From NCBI GenBank assembly GCA_037974665.1, contig CM075780.1, positions 4,250,501-4,314,500 on the forward strand: a DNA stretch of 64,000 bases. Reading direction: 5' to 3'. Within the stretch, counting starts at the first letter, position 1. Each line of letters begins with the position of its first letter. Below are positions 48,618-61,359 of this stretch, in pieces. The notes below the pieces were generated by a model. The model was not told where the DNA came from, searched no databases, and worked only from the letters and a program-made list of their open reading frames with translations. Origin of the DNA: Ehretia macrophylla (Eukaryota > Streptophyta > Magnoliopsida > Boraginales > Ehretiaceae). Both the position numbers and the translations under genes were made by a program.

Positions 48618-49175
48618 ATTTTAAATTTTTTTTGCCCTGGTTAGGGTTGCCATGATACTTTATCCACCAAATCCCTATTACTAAATCCCACGGAACATTG
48701 GGCAAGATAACTTCGCTTCACGTAGAGGTTGGGCCCGCAAACCGAGGGCGTAGGGTTTGTGACCAGGTCTCTGTCGCTCCGGTGCCCATAACTTTTGATC
48801 CGTAAAGAGTTACGCGGCGCACAACATACCGTTACAAAGCACTCAGAGAGCTCTACGATGGGGGCAACTAGCATGCTCACTGTGCCCCTTTTTGGAGCCC
48901 AAAATCGAACATTTTCATCAGTTTTAGTCCACTTTTCTTCTTTTGCTCTATTTTTTCGTCCCGGATCGTACGTCGTCAACTGTTAAAAGGACGACAACCT
49001 GACTCGCGAGACATCAGAGGGCCCTACAACGTGTTGAAATCTCGTCTTTTGAGGATACTGCGTTGTTGAAGCGGATAGGTTGTCGTTAAGCCCATTGGGC
49101 CTTTTGAAGGGGCCATCTCTCTAGGCTGGAACTGTGAACAGTTAACACATAAAAGAATTGTGCCCTCAACATGAC

Positions 49176-49294
49176 GGGTTCAATCATACTAGCACTAATG
49201 CACCGGATCCCACCAGAACTCCAAAGTTAAGCGTGCTTGGGCGTGAGTAGTACTAGGATGGGTGACCCCCTGGGAAGTCCTCGTGTTGCACCCC
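49176..49294 (+). rRNA. 5S: 5S rRNA gene copy 60 (type b)
   Basis: Identical to copy 54 as read. Confidence 0.96.
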
Positions 49295-49852
49295 CTTTTC
49301 AATTTTTTTTACCCTGCTTAGGGTTGCCAAGATACTTTATCCACCAAATCTCTATAACTGAACCCCACGGAACATTGGGCAAGACAACTTCGTTTCACGT
49401 AGAGGCTGGGCCCGCAAACCGAGGGCGTAGGGTTTGTGACCAGGTCTCCGTCACTCCAGTGCCCATAACTTTTGATCCGTAAGGAGTTACGCGGCGTACA
49501 GCAAACCGTTGCAAAGCTCTCAGAGAGATATACGATGGGGGTAGCCAGCATGCTTGCTATGCCCCTTTTTGGAGCCCAAAATTGAACGTTTTCATCAGTT
49601 TTATGCCAATTTTCTTCTTTTGCTCTGTTTTTCCGTCCCGGATCGTACATCATGAATTGTTAAAAGGACGACAACCTAACTCGCTGGACATCAGAGGGCC
49701 CTGCAATGTGTCGATATCAAGTCTTCCAAGCATGTTGCGTTGTTGAAGCGGATGGGTTGTCCTTAAGCCCATTTGGCCTTTTGAATGGGCCATCTCTCTA
49801 CGCTGGGACTGTGAACAGTTAACACATAAAGGAATTGTGCCCTCAACATGAC

Positions 49853-49971
49853 GGGTGCGATCATACCAGCACTAATGCATCGGATCCCATCAGAACTCCA
49901 AAGTTAATCGAGCTTGGGCGAGAGTAGTACAAGGATGGGTGACCCCCCGGGAAGTCCTCGTATCGTACCCG
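49853..49971 (+). rRNA. 5S: 5S rRNA gene copy 61 (type c)
   Basis: As copy 55 but with G kept at nt 7. Confidence 0.95.
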
Positions 49972-50022
49972 CTTTTCAAATATTTTTTCCCTGGTTAGGG
50001 TTGCCAAGATACTTTATCCACC

Positions 50023-51250
50023 AAATCTCTATTACTGAATCCCACGGAACATTGGGCAAGACAACTTTGCTTCACGTAGAGGCTGGGCCCGCAAACCAAG
50101 GGCATAGGTTTTGTGACCAGGTCTACGTCGCTCCGGTGCCCATAACTATTGATCCGTAAGGAGTTACACGGCGCACACCATACCGTTGCAAATCTCTCTG
50201 AGAGTTCTACGACGGGGGCAGCCAGCTTGCTCGCTGTGCCCATTTTTCGAGCCCAAAATCGAACGTTTTCATCAGTTTCAGGCCACTTTTCTTCTTTTGC
50301 TCTGTTTTACCGTCCAGGATCGTACGTCATGAACAATTAAAAGGATGACAACCTGACTAGCGGGATAGCAGAGGGCCTTGCAACGTGTCGATATCACGTC
50401 TTGCAAGCATGCTGCGTTGTTGAAGCGGATGGGTTGTCGTTAAGCCCATTGGCCCTTTTGAAGGGGCCATCTCTCTATGCTGGGACTGTGAACAGTTAAG
50501 ACATAAAGGAATTGTGCCCTCAACATGATGGGTGTGTTCATACCAGCACTAATGCAACGGATCCCATCAGAACTCCGAAGTTAAGCGTGCTTGGGCGAGA
50601 GTAGTTCTAGGATGGGTGACCCCCTACGAAATCCTTGTGTTGCACCCCCTTTTAAATTTTTTTTGCCCTGGTTAGGGTTGCCATGATACTTTATCCACCA
50701 AATCCCTATTACTAAATCCCACGGTACATTGGGCAAGATAACTTCGCTTCACGTAGAGGTTGGGCCCGTAAACCGAGGGCGTAGGATTTTTGACCAGGTC
50801 TCCGTCGCTCCGGTGCCCATAACTTTTGATCCATAAGGAGTTACGCGGCGCACAACATACCGTTACAAAGCTCTCAGAGAGCTCTACGATTGGGGCAGCC
50901 TGCATGCTCACTGTGCCCGTTTTTGGAGCCCAAAATCGAACGTTTTCATCAGTTTCAGTCCACTTTTATTCTTTTGCTCTATTTTTCTGCCCCGGATCGT
51001 ACGTCGTGAGCTATTAAAAGGACAACAACCTGACTCGCGAGACATCAGAGGGCCCTACAACGTGTTGATATCTCGTCTTTCGAGGATGCTGCGATGTTGA
51101 AGCGGATGGGTTGTCGTTAAGCCCATTGGGCCTTTTGAATGGGCCATCTCTCTAGGCTGGGACTGTGAACAGTTTACACATAAAAGAATTGTTCCCTCAA
51201 CATGACGGGTTCGAGATACCAGCACTAATGCAACGGATCCCATCAGAACT
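50023..51250. repeat. diverged partial fourth copy of the 2,031-bp higher-order repeat
   Basis: The order of type a then type b gene variants continues (CATGATGGGTGTGTTC before 50540, GGGTTCGA at 51207) with more differences than among the first three copies. Confidence 0.7.
50530..50648 (+). rRNA. 5S: 5S rRNA gene copy 62
   Basis: Diverged type a: C6T, A8T, C28A, A77T, G97A, G98C, G102A, C107T. Confidence 0.96.
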
Positions 51251-51324
51251 CCGAAGTTAAGCGTGCTTGGGCGAGAGTAGTACTAGGATGGGTGACCCCC
51301 TGGGAAGTCCTCGTGTTGCACCCC
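51207..51324 (+). rRNA. 5S: 5S rRNA gene copy 63
   Basis: Diverged type b, 118 nt: G5T, one base lost near nt 8-11, C28A. The internal promoter matches consensus. Confidence 0.95.
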
Positions 51325-51882
51325 CTTTTCAATTTTGTTTGCCCTGGTTAGGGTTGCCAAGATACTTTATCCACCAAATCTCTATTACTGAATACCACGG
51401 AACATTGGGCAAGACAACTTCGCTTCACGTAGAGGCTGGGCCCGCAAACCGAGGGCGTAGGGTTTGTGACTAGGTCTCCGTCGCTCCGGTGCCCATAACT
51501 TTCGATCCGTAAGGAGTTACGCGGTGCACAACATAGCGTTGCAAAGCTTTCTAAGAGCTCTACAATGGGGGCAGCCATCTTGCTCGCTGTGCCCCTTAAT
51601 GGTGCCCAAAATCGAACGTTTTCATTAGTTTCAGGGCACTTTTCTTCTTTTGCACTGTTTTTTTGTCACGGATCGTACGTCATGAACAGTTAAAAGGACG
51701 ACAACCTGACTCGCGGGACATCAGAGGACCCTGCAACGTGTCGATATCACGTCTTGCAAGCATGCTGCGTTGTTGAAGCGGATGGGTTGTCGTTAAGCCC
51801 ATTGGGCCTTTTGAATGGGCCATCTCTCTAGGCTGGGACTGTGAACAATTAACATATAAAGGAATTGTGCCCTCAACATGAC

Positions 51883-52001
51883 GGGTGCAATCATACCAGC
51901 CCTAATGCACCGGATCCCATCAAAACTCCGAAGTTAAGTGTGCTTGGGCGAGAGTTGGAGTAGGATGGGTGACCCCCTGGGACGTCCTTTTATTGCACCT
52001 C
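51883..52001 (+). rRNA. 5S: 5S rRNA gene copy 64
   Basis: Changes: G7A, A19C, G41A, C57T, A74T, T76G, C78G, A101C and several at the 3' end. Shares A19C/G41A/C57T/A74T/A101C with copies 65, 68 and 70. Confidence 0.95.
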
Positions 52002-52559
52002 ATTTTCAATTTTTTTTGCCCTGGTTAGGGTTGCCAAGATACTTTATCCACCAAATCTCTATTACTGAATCCCACGGAACATTGGGCATAACAACTTTGC
52101 TTCACGTAGAGGCTGGGCCCGCAAACCGAGGGCGTAGGGTTTGTGACCAGGTCTCCGTCGCTCCGGTGCCCATAACTTTCGATCCGTAAGGAGTTACGCG
52201 GTGCACAACATACCGTTACAAAGCTTTCTAAGAGCTCTACAACGGGGGCAGCCATCTTGCTCGCTGTGCCCCTTAATGGAGCCCAAAATCGAACATTTTC
52301 ATTAGTTTCATGGCACTTTTCTTCTTTTGCTCTGGTTTTTCGTCACGGATCGTACATCATGAACAGTGAAAAGGACGACAACCTGACTCGCGGGACATCA
52401 GAGGACCCTGCAACGTGTCGATATCACGTCTTGCAAGCATGCTGCGTTGTTGAAGCGGATGGGTTGTCGTTAAGCCCATTGGGCCTTTTGAATGGGCCAT
52501 CTCTCTAGGCTGGGACTGTGAACAATTAACATATAAAGGAATTGTGCCCTCAACATGAC

Positions 52560-52678
52560 AGGTGCGATCATACCAGCCCTAATGCACCGGATCCCATCAA
52601 AACTCCGAAGTTAAGTGTGCTTGGGCGAGAGTTGTACTAGGATGGGTGACCCCCTGGGACGTCCTTGTATTGCACCTC
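52560..52678 (+). rRNA. 5S: 5S rRNA gene copy 65
   Basis: Changes: G1A, A19C, G41A, C57T, A74T, A101C, C107T, G110A, C118T. Sister of copy 64 one unit away. Confidence 0.96.
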
Positions 52679-53236
52679 ATTTTCAATTTTTTTTGCCCTG
52701 GTTAGGGTTGCCAAGATACTTTATCCACCAAATCTCTATTACTGAATCCCACGGAACATTAGGCATAACAACTTTGCTTCACGTAGAGGCTGGGCCCGCA
52801 AACCGAGGGCGTAGGGTTTGTGACCAGGTCTCCGTCGCTCCGGTGCCCATAACTTTCGATCCGTAAGGAGTTACGCTGCGCACAACATACCGTTGCAAAG
52901 CTCTCTAAGAACTCTACAACGGGGGCAGCCATCTTGCTCGCTGTGCCCATTTTTGGAGCCCAAAATCGAACGTTTTCATCTGTTTCAAGCCACTTTTCTT
53001 CATTTGCTTTGTTTTTTCGTCCCGGATAGTACATCATGAACTGTTAAAAGGACGACAACCTGACTCGCGGGACATCAGAGGGCCCTGCAACGTGTCGATA
53101 TCACGTCTTGCAAGCATGCTGCGTTTTTGAAGAGGATGGGTTGTCGTTAAGCCCATTGGGCCTTTTGAATGGGCCATCTCTCTAGGCTGGGACTGTGAAC
53201 AGTTAACACATAAAGGAATTGTGCCCTCAACATGAC

Positions 53237-53355
53237 TGGTGTGATCATACCAGCACTAATGCACCGGATCCCATCAGAACTGCGAAGTTCAGCATGCTTG
53301 GGCAAGAGTAGTACTAGGATGGGTGACCCCCTGGGAAGTCCTCGTGTTGCACCCC
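53237..53355 (+). rRNA. 5S: 5S rRNA gene copy 66
   Basis: Changes: G1T, C6T, C46G, A54C, G58A, G68A. Related to copies 69 and 71. Confidence 0.96.
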
Positions 53356-53913
53356 CTTTTCAATTTTGTTTGCCCTGGTTAGGGTTGCCAAGATACTTTA
53401 TCCACCAAATCTCTATTACTGAATACCACGGAACATTGGGCAAGACAACTTCGCTTCACGTAGAGGCTGGGCCCACAAACCAAGGGCGTAGGGTTTGTGA
53501 CCAGGTCTCCATCGCTCCGGTGCCCATAACTTTTGATCTGTAAGGAGTTACGCGGCGCACAACATACCGTTGCAAAGCTCTCTAAGAGCTCTACGACGGG
53601 AGCAGCCAGCTTGCTCGCTGTGCCCCTTTTTGGAGCCCAAAATCGAACGTTTTCATTAGTTTCAGACCACTTTTCTTCTTTTGCTATGTTTTTCTGTCCC
53701 GAATCGTACGTCATGAACTGTTAAAAGGACGACAACCTGACTCGCAGGGCATCAGAGGGCCCTGCAACGTGTCGATATCACGTCTTGCAAGCATGCTTCG
53801 TTGTTGAAGCGGATGGGTTGTCGTTAAGCCCATTGGGCCTTTTGAATGGGCCATCTCTCTAGGTTGGGACTATGAACCGTTAACACATATAGGAATTGTG
53901 CCCTCAACATGAC

Positions 53914-54032
53914 AGGTGCGATTATACCAGCACTAATGCACCGGATCCCATCAAAACCCCGAAGTTAAGCGTGCTTGGGCGAGAGTACTACTAGGATGGG
54001 TGACCCCCTGGGAAGTCCACGTGTTGCACCCC
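53914..54032 (+). rRNA. 5S: 5S rRNA gene copy 67
   Basis: Changes: G1A, C10T, G41A, T45C, G75C, T106A. CATATAGG-type upstream element. Confidence 0.96.
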
Positions 54033-54590
54033 CTTTTCAAGTTTTTTTGCCCTGGTTAGGGTTGCCAAGATACTTTATCCACCAAATCTCTATTACTAAT
54101 TCCAACGGAACATTGGGCAAGACAACTTCGCTTCACGTAGAGGCTGGGCCCGTAAACCGAGGCCGTAGGGTTTCTGACCAGGTCTCCGTCACTCCAGTGC
54201 CCATAACTTTTGATCTGTAAGGAGTTACGCGGTGCACAACATACCGTTGCAAAGCTCTCTAAGAGCTCTACAACGGGGGCAGCCATCTTGCTCACTTTTC
54301 CCCTTAATGGAGCCCAAAATCGAACGTTTTCATTAGTTTCAGGGCACTTTTCTTCTTTTGCTCTGTTTTTTCGTCACGGATCGTACGTCATGAACAGTTA
54401 AAAGGACGACAACCTGACTCGAGGGACATCAGAGGACCCTGCAACGTGTCGATATCACGTCTTGCAAGCATGCTGCGTTGTTGAAGCGGATGGGTTGTCG
54501 TTAAGCCCATTGGGCCTTTTGAATGGGCCATCTCTCTAGGCTGGGACTGTGAACAATTAACATATAAAGGAATTGTGCCCTCAACATGAC

Positions 54591-54709
54591 GGGTGCGATC
54601 ATACCAGCCCTAATGCACCGGATCCCATCAAAACTCCGAAGTTAAGTGTGCTTGGGCGAGAGTTGTACTAAGATGGGTGACCCCCTTGGACGTCCTTGTA
54701 TTGCACCCC
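54591..54709 (+). rRNA. 5S: 5S rRNA gene copy 68
   Basis: Changes: A19C, G41A, C57T, A74T, G81A, G97T, A101C, C107T, G110A. Confidence 0.96.
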
Positions 54710-55267
54710 CTTTTCAATTTTTTTTGCCCTGGTTAGGGTTGCCAAGATACTTTATCCACCAAATCTCTATTACTGAATCCCACGGAACATTGGGCATAAC
54801 AACTTTGGTTCACGTAGAGGCTAGGCTCGCAAACCGACGGCGTAGGGTTTGTGACCAGGTCTCCGTCGCTCCGGTGCCCATAACTTTCGATCCGTAAGGA
54901 GTTACGCTGCGCACAACATACCGTTGCAAAGCTCTCTAAGAGCTCTACAACGGGGGCTGCCATCTTGCTCGCTGTGCCTGTTTTTGGAGCCCAAAATCGA
55001 ACTTTTTCATCAGTTTCAAGCGACTTTTATTCATTTGCTCTGTTTTTTCATCCCGGATAGTACGTCATGAACTGATAAAAGGACGACAACCTGACTCGCG
55101 GGACATAAGAGGGCCCTGCAACGTGTCGATATCACGTCTTGCAAGCATGCTGCGTTTTTGAAGCGGATGGGTTGTCGTTAAGCCCATTGGGCCTTTTGAA
55201 TGGGCCATCTCTCTAGGCTGGGACTGTGACCAGTTAACACATAAAGGAATTGTGCCCTCAACATGAC

Positions 55268-55386
55268 TGGTGCGATCATACCAGCACTAATGCACCAGAT
55301 CCCATCAGAACTGCGAAGTTCAGCATGCTTGGGAAAGAGTAGTACTAGGATGGGTGACCCCCTGGGAAGTCCTCGTGTTACACCCC
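55268..55386 (+). rRNA. 5S: 5S rRNA gene copy 69
   Basis: Changes: G1T, G30A, C46G, A54C, G58A, C67A, G68A, G113A. Confidence 0.96.
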
Positions 55387-55944
55387 CTTTTCAATTTTTT
55401 TTTCCCTGGTTAGGGTTGCCAAGATACTTTATCCACCAAATCTCTATTACTGAGTCCCACGGAACATTGGGCAAGACAACTTCGTTTCACGTATAGGCTG
55501 GACCCGCAAACCGAGGGCGTATGGTTTGTGACCAGGTCTACGTCGCTCCGGTGCCCATAACTTTTCATCCGTAACAAGTTACGCGGTGCACAGCATATCA
55601 TTGCAAAGCTCTCTGAGAGCTCTACGACGGGGGCAGCCAGCATGCTAGCTGTGCCCATTTTTGGAGCCCAAAATCAAACCTTTTCATCTGTTTTAGGCCA
55701 ATTTTCTTCTTTTGCTCTGTTTTTCCGTCCTGGATCATACAACATGAACTGTTAAAAGGGCGACAACCTGACTCGCGGGACATCAGAGGGCCCTGCAACG
55801 TGTCGATATCACGTCTTGCAAGCATGCTGCGTTGTTGAAGCGGATGGGTTGTCGTTAAGCCCATTTGGCCTTTTGAATGGGCCATCTCTCTAGGCTGGGA
55901 CTGTGAACAATTAACATATAAAGGAATTGTGCCCTCAACATGAC

Positions 55945-56063
55945 GGGTGCGATCATACCAGCCCTAATGCACCAGATCCCATCAAAACTCCGAAGTTAAG
56001 TGTGCTTGGGCGAGAGTTGTACTAAGATGGGTGACCCCCTGGGACGTCCTTGTATTGCACCCC
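55945..56063 (+). rRNA. 5S: 5S rRNA gene copy 70
   Basis: As copy 68 with G30A added and G97 restored. Confidence 0.96.
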
Positions 56064-56620
56064 CTTTTCAATTTTTTTTGCCCTGGTTAGGGTTGCCAAG
56101 ATGCTTTATCCACCAAATCTCTATTACTGAATCCCACGGAACATTGGGCATACCAACTTTGCTTCACGTAGAGGCTGGGCCCGCAAACCGAGGGCGTAGG
56201 GTTTGTGACCAGGTCTCCGTCGCTCCGGTGCCCATAACTTTCGATCCGTAAGGAGTTACGCTGCGCACAACATACCGTTGCAAAGCTCTCTAAGAGCTCT
56301 ACAACGGGGGCTGCCATCTTGCTCGCTGTGCCTGTTTTTGGAGCCCAAAATCGAACTTTTTCATCAGTTTAAGCGACTTTTATTCATTTGCTCTGTTTTT
56401 TCATCCCGGATAGTACGTCATGAACTGTTAAAAGGACGACAACCTGACTCGCAGGACATAAGAGGGCCCTGCAACGTGTCGATATCACGTCTTGCAAGCA
56501 TGCTGCGTTTTTGAAGCGGATGGGTTGTCGTTAAGCCCATTGGGCCTTTTGAATGGGCCATCTCTCTAGGCTGGGACTGTGACCAGTTAACACATAAAGG
56601 AATTGTGCCCTCAACATGAC

Positions 56621-56739
56621 TGGTGTGATCTTACCAGCACTAATGCACCAGATCCCATCAGAACTGCGAAGTTCAGCATGCTTGGGAAAGAGTAGTACTA
56701 GCATGGGTGACCCCCTGGGAAGTCCTCGTGTTACACCCC
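56621..56739 (+). rRNA. 5S: 5S rRNA gene copy 71
   Basis: As copy 69 with C6T, A11T and G82C (box C) added. Confidence 0.96.
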
Positions 56740-57297
56740 ATTTTCAATTTTTTTTTCCCTGGTTAGGGTTGCCAAGATACTTTATCCACCAAATCTCTAT
56801 TACTGAGTCCCACGGAACATTGGGCAAGACAACTTCGTTTCACGTGTAGGCTGGACCCGCAAACCGAGGGCGTATGGTTTGTGACCAGGTCTACGTCGCT
56901 CCGGTGCCCATAACTTTTGATCCGTAACAAGTTACGCGGCGCACAGCATACCGTTGCAAAGCTCTCTGAGAGCTCTACGATGGGGGCAGCCAGCATGCTA
57001 GCTGTGCCCCTTTTTGGAGCCCAAAATCGAACCTTTTCATCAGTTTTAGGCCAATTTTCTTCTTTTGCTCTGTTTTTCCGTCCCGGATCATACATCATGA
57101 ACTGTTAAAAGGGCGACAACCTGACTCGCGGGACATAAGAGGGCCCTGCAACGTGTCGATATCACGTCTTGCAAGCATGCTGCGTTGTTGAAGCGGATGG
57201 GTTGTCGTTAAGCCTACTGGGCCTTTTGAATGGGCCATCTCTCTAGGCTGGGACTGTGAACAGTTAACACATAAAGGAATTGTGCCCTCAACATGAC

Positions 57298-57416
57298 GGG
57301 TGTGATCATACCAGCGCTAATGCACCGGATCCCATCAGAACTCCGAAGTTAAGCGTGCTTGGGCGAGAGTAGTACTAGGATGGGTGACCCCCTGGGAAGT
57401 CCTCGTATTGCACCCC
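57298..57416 (+). rRNA. 5S: 5S rRNA gene copy 72
   Basis: Near-consensus: C6T, A19G, G110A; internal promoter intact. Confidence 0.97.
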
Positions 57417-57974
57417 CTTTTCAATTTTTTTTGCCCTGCTTAGGGTTGCCAAGATACTTTATCCACCAAATCTCTATTACTGAATCCCACGGAACATTGG
57501 GCATGACAACTTCGCTTCACGTAGAGGTTGGGCCCGCAAACCGAGGGCGTAGGGTTTGTGACCAGGTCTCTGTCGCTCTAGTGCCCATAACTTTCGATCC
57601 GTAAGGAGTTATGCGGCGCACAACATACCGTTGCAAAGCTCTCTAAGAGTTCTACGACGAGGGCAGCCAGCTTGCTCGCTGTGCCCTTTTTTGGATCCCA
57701 AAATCGAACGTTTTCATCAGTTTCAGGCCACTTTTCTTCTTCTGCTCAGTTTTTCCATCCCGGATCGTACGTCGTGAACTGTTAAAAGGATGACAATCTG
57801 ACTCGCGGGACATCAGGGGGCCCTACATCGTGTTGATATCACGTCTTGCGTGGATGCTACGTTGTTGAAGCGGATGGGTTGTCGTTTAGCCCATTGGGCC
57901 TTTTGAATGGGTCATCTCTCTAGGCTGGGACTGTGAACAGTTAACACATAAAGGAATTGTGCCCTCAACATGAC

Positions 57975-58093
57975 GGGTGTGATCATACCAGCGCTAATAC
58001 ACCAGATCCCATCAGAACTCCGAAGTTAAGCGTGCTTGGGCGAGAGAAGTACTAGGATGGGTGACCCCCTGGGAAGTCCTCGTGTTGCACCCA
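57975..58093 (+). rRNA. 5S: 5S rRNA gene copy 73
   Basis: Changes: C6T, A19G, G25A, G30A, T73A, C119A. Confidence 0.96.
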
Positions 58094-58651
58094 CTTTTCA
58101 AATTTTTTTGCCCTAGTTAGGGTTGCCAAGATACTTTATCCACCAAATATCTATTACTGAATCCCACGGAACATTGGGCAAGACAACTTCGTTTCACGTA
58201 GAGGCTGGGACCGCAAACCGAGGGCATAGGGTTTGTGACCAGGTCTCCGTCGCTCTGGTGCCCATAATTTTTGATCCGTAAGGAGTTACGCGGCGCACAG
58301 TATACCGTTACAAAGCTCTCTGAGAGCTCTACGACACGGGTAGCCAACATGCTCGTTGTGCCCATTTTTGGAGCCCAAAATTGAACGTTTTCATCAGTTT
58401 CAGGCCACTTTTCTTCTTTTGCTCTGTTTTTCCATCCCGGATCGTACGTCGTGAACTGTTAAAAGGACGACAACCTTATTCATGGGACATCAAAGGGCCC
58501 TACAACGTATCGATATCACGTCTTGCAAGCATGCTACGTTGTTGAAGCGGATGGGTTGTCGTTAAGCCCATTGAGCCTTTGGAATACGCCATCTCTCTAG
58601 GCTGGGACTGTGAACAGTTAACACATAAAGGAATTGTGCCCTCAACATGAC

Positions 58652-58770
58652 GGGTACAATCATACCAGCACTAATGCACCGGATCTCATCAGAACTCCAA
58701 AGTTAAGCATGCTTGGGCGACAGTAGTACTACGATGGGTGACCCCCTGGGAAGTCCTCGTGTTGTACCCC
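58652..58770 (+). rRNA. 5S: 5S rRNA gene copy 74
   Basis: Changes: G5A, G7A, C35T, G48A, G58A, G70C, G81C, C114T. Confidence 0.96.
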
Positions 58771-59328
58771 ATTTTCAATTTTTTTTGCCCTGGTTAGGGT
58801 TGCCGAGATACTTTATCTACCAATTCTCTATTACTAAATCCCACGGAACATTGGGCAAGACAACTTCACTTCACGTAGAGGTTGGGCCCGCAAACCGAGG
58901 GCGTAGGGTTTATGACCATGTCTCCGTTGCTCTGGTGCCCATAACTTTTGATCCGTAAGGAGTTACGCGGCGCATAGCATACCGTTGCAAAGCTCTCTGA
59001 GAGCTCTACGACGGGGGCAGCCAGCATGCTCGTTGTGACCGTTTTTGGAGCCCAAAATTGAACGTTTTCTTCAGTTTCAGGCCACTTTTCTTCTTTTGCT
59101 CTGTTTTAGTGTCCCGGATCGTACGTCGTGAACTATTAAAAGGACGACAACCTGACTCGTTGGACATCAGAGGGCCCTACAACGTGTCGATATCACGTCT
59201 TTCAAGCATGCTGCGTTGTTGAAGCGGATGGGTTGTCGTTAAGCCCATTGGGCCTTTTGAATGGGCCATCTCTCTAGGCTGGGACTGTGAACAGTTAACA
59301 CATAATGGAATTGTGCCCTCAACATGAC

Positions 59329-59447
59329 GGGTGTGATCATACCAGCACTAATGCACCGGATCCCATCAGAACTCCGAAGTTAAGCATGCTTGGGCGAGAG
59401 TAGTACTAGGATGGGTGACCCCCTAGGAAGTCCTCGTGTTGCACCCC
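59329..59447 (+). rRNA. 5S: 5S rRNA gene copy 75
   Basis: Near-consensus: C6T, G58A, G97A. Confidence 0.97.
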
Positions 59448-60005
59448 GTTTTCAATTTTGTTTGCCCTGGTTAGGGTTGCCAAGATACTTTATCCACCAA
59501 ATCTCTATTACTGAATCCCACGGAACACTAGGCAAGTCATATTCGCTTCACATAGAGGCTGGGCCCGCAAACCAAGGGCGTAGGGTTTGTGACCAGGTCT
59601 CCATCGCTCCGGTGCCCATAACTTTTGATCCGTAAGGAGTTACGCGGCACACAACATACCTTTGCAAAGCTCTCAGAGAGCTCTACGACGGGGGCAGCCA
59701 GCATGATCGTTGTGCCCATTTTTTGAGCCCAAAATCGAACGTTTTCATTAGTTTTAGGCCACTTTTCTTCTTTTGCTCTATTTTTTCATCCCGGATCATA
59801 CGTTATGAACTGTTAAAAGGACGACAACCTAACTCACGGGACGTCAGAGGGCCCTACAACGTGTCGATATAACGTCTTTTGAGGATGCTGCGTTGTTGAA
59901 GCGGAAGGGTTGTCGTTAAGCCCTTTGGGCCTTTTGAATGCGCCATCTCTCTAGGCTGGGACTGTGAACCGTTAACACATATAGAAATTGTGCCCTCAAA
60001 ATGAC

Positions 60006-60125
60006 GTGCGCGATCATACCAGCACTAATGCTCCGTATCCCATCAGAACTCCGAAGTTAAGCTTGCTTGGGTGAGAGTAGTACTAGGATGGGTGACCCCA
60101 CTAGGAAGTCCTCGTGTTGTACCCC
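60006..60125 (+). rRNA. 5S: 5S rRNA gene copy 76
   Basis: 120 nt with an extra A in the C-run near nt 95. Other changes: G2T, T4C, A27T, G31T, G58T, C67T, G97A, C114T. Confidence 0.95.
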
Positions 60126-60682
60126 CTTTTCAATTTTTTTTGCCCTGGTTAGGGTTGCCAAGATACTTTATCCACTAAATCTCTATTACTAAATCCCACG
60201 GAACATTGGGCAAGACAACTTCGTTTCACGTTGAGGCTGGGCCAGCAAACCGAGGGCATAGGGTTTGTGACTAGGTCGCCGTCGCTCTGGTGCCCATAAC
60301 TTCTGATCCTTAAGAAGTTACGCGGCGCACAGCATACCGTTGCAAAGCTCTCTGAGAGCTCTACGACGGTGGCGGCCAGCATGCTCGCTGTGCCCTTTTT
60401 GGAGCCCAAAACTGAACGTTGTTATCAGTTTCAGGCCACTTTTCTTCTTTTGCTCTGTTTTTCCGTCCCAGATCGTACGTCGTGAACTGTTAAAAGGACG
60501 ACAACCTGACTCGCGGGATATCATAGCGCCCTACTATGTGTCAATATCACGTCTTGCAAGCATGATGTGTTGTTGAAGCGGATGGGTTGTCGTTAAGCCC
60601 ATTGGGCCTTTTGAATGGGCCATCTCTCTAGGCAGGGACTGTGAACAGTTAACACATAAAGGAATTGTGCCCTCAATATGAC

Positions 60683-60801
60683 GGGTGCGATCATACTAGC
60701 ACTATTGCACCGGCTCTCATCAGAACTCCGAAGTTAAGCGTGCTTGGGCGAGAGTAGTACTAGGGTGAGTGACCCCATTGGAAGTCCTCGTGTTGCACCC
60801 C
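60683..60801 (+). rRNA. 5S: 5S rRNA gene copy 77
   Basis: Changes: C15T, A23T, A32C, C35T, A83G and G86A (both box C), C95A, G97T. Confidence 0.95.
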
Positions 60802-61359
60802 TTTTTCAATATTTTTTGCCCTGGTTAGGGTTGCCAAGATACTTTATCCACCAAATCTCTATTACTGAATCCCACGGAACACTAGGCAAGTCATATTCGC
60901 TTCACATAGAGGCTGGGCCTGCAAACCAAGGGCGTAGGGTTTGTGACCAGGTCTCCGTCGCTCCGGTGCCCATAACTTTTGATCCGTAAGGAGTTACGCG
61001 GCACACAACATACCTTTGCAAAGCTCTCTGAGAGCTCTACGACGGGGGAAGCCAGCATGATCGTTGTGCCCATTTTTGGAGGCCAAAATCGAACGTTTTC
61101 ATTAGTTTTAGGCCACTTTTCTTCTTTTGCTCTATTTTTTCATCCCGGATCATACGTTATGAAGTGTTAAAAGGACGACAACCTAACTCGCGGGACGTCA
61201 GAGGGCCCTACAACGTGTCGATATAACGTCTTTTGAGGATGCTGCGTTGTTGAAGCGGAAGGGTTGTCGTTAAGCCCTTTGGGCCTTTTGAATGCGCCAT
61301 CTCTCTAGGCTGGGACTGTGAACCGTTAACACATATAGAAATTGTGCCCTCAAAATGAC

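Larger units (their letters stand above)
43930..50022. repeat. three-gene higher-order repeat, period 2,031 bp, three copies
   Basis: Copies run about 43930-45960, 45961-47991 and 47992-50022. Each holds three different 5S variants in the same order, and the variants recur at exactly 2,031-bp steps (44437, 46468, 48499; 45114, 47145, 49176; 45791, 47822, 49853). Differences between copies are few. Confidence 0.93.
54540..57247. repeat. two-gene higher-order repeat, period about 1,354 bp, two copies
   Basis: Copies 68-69 and 70-71 are repeated as a pair (54591 and 55945; 55268 and 56621). Shared private changes extend through the spacers, including GTGAACAATTAACATATA before the first gene and a GACCAGTTAAC word before the second. 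Confidence 0.88.
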
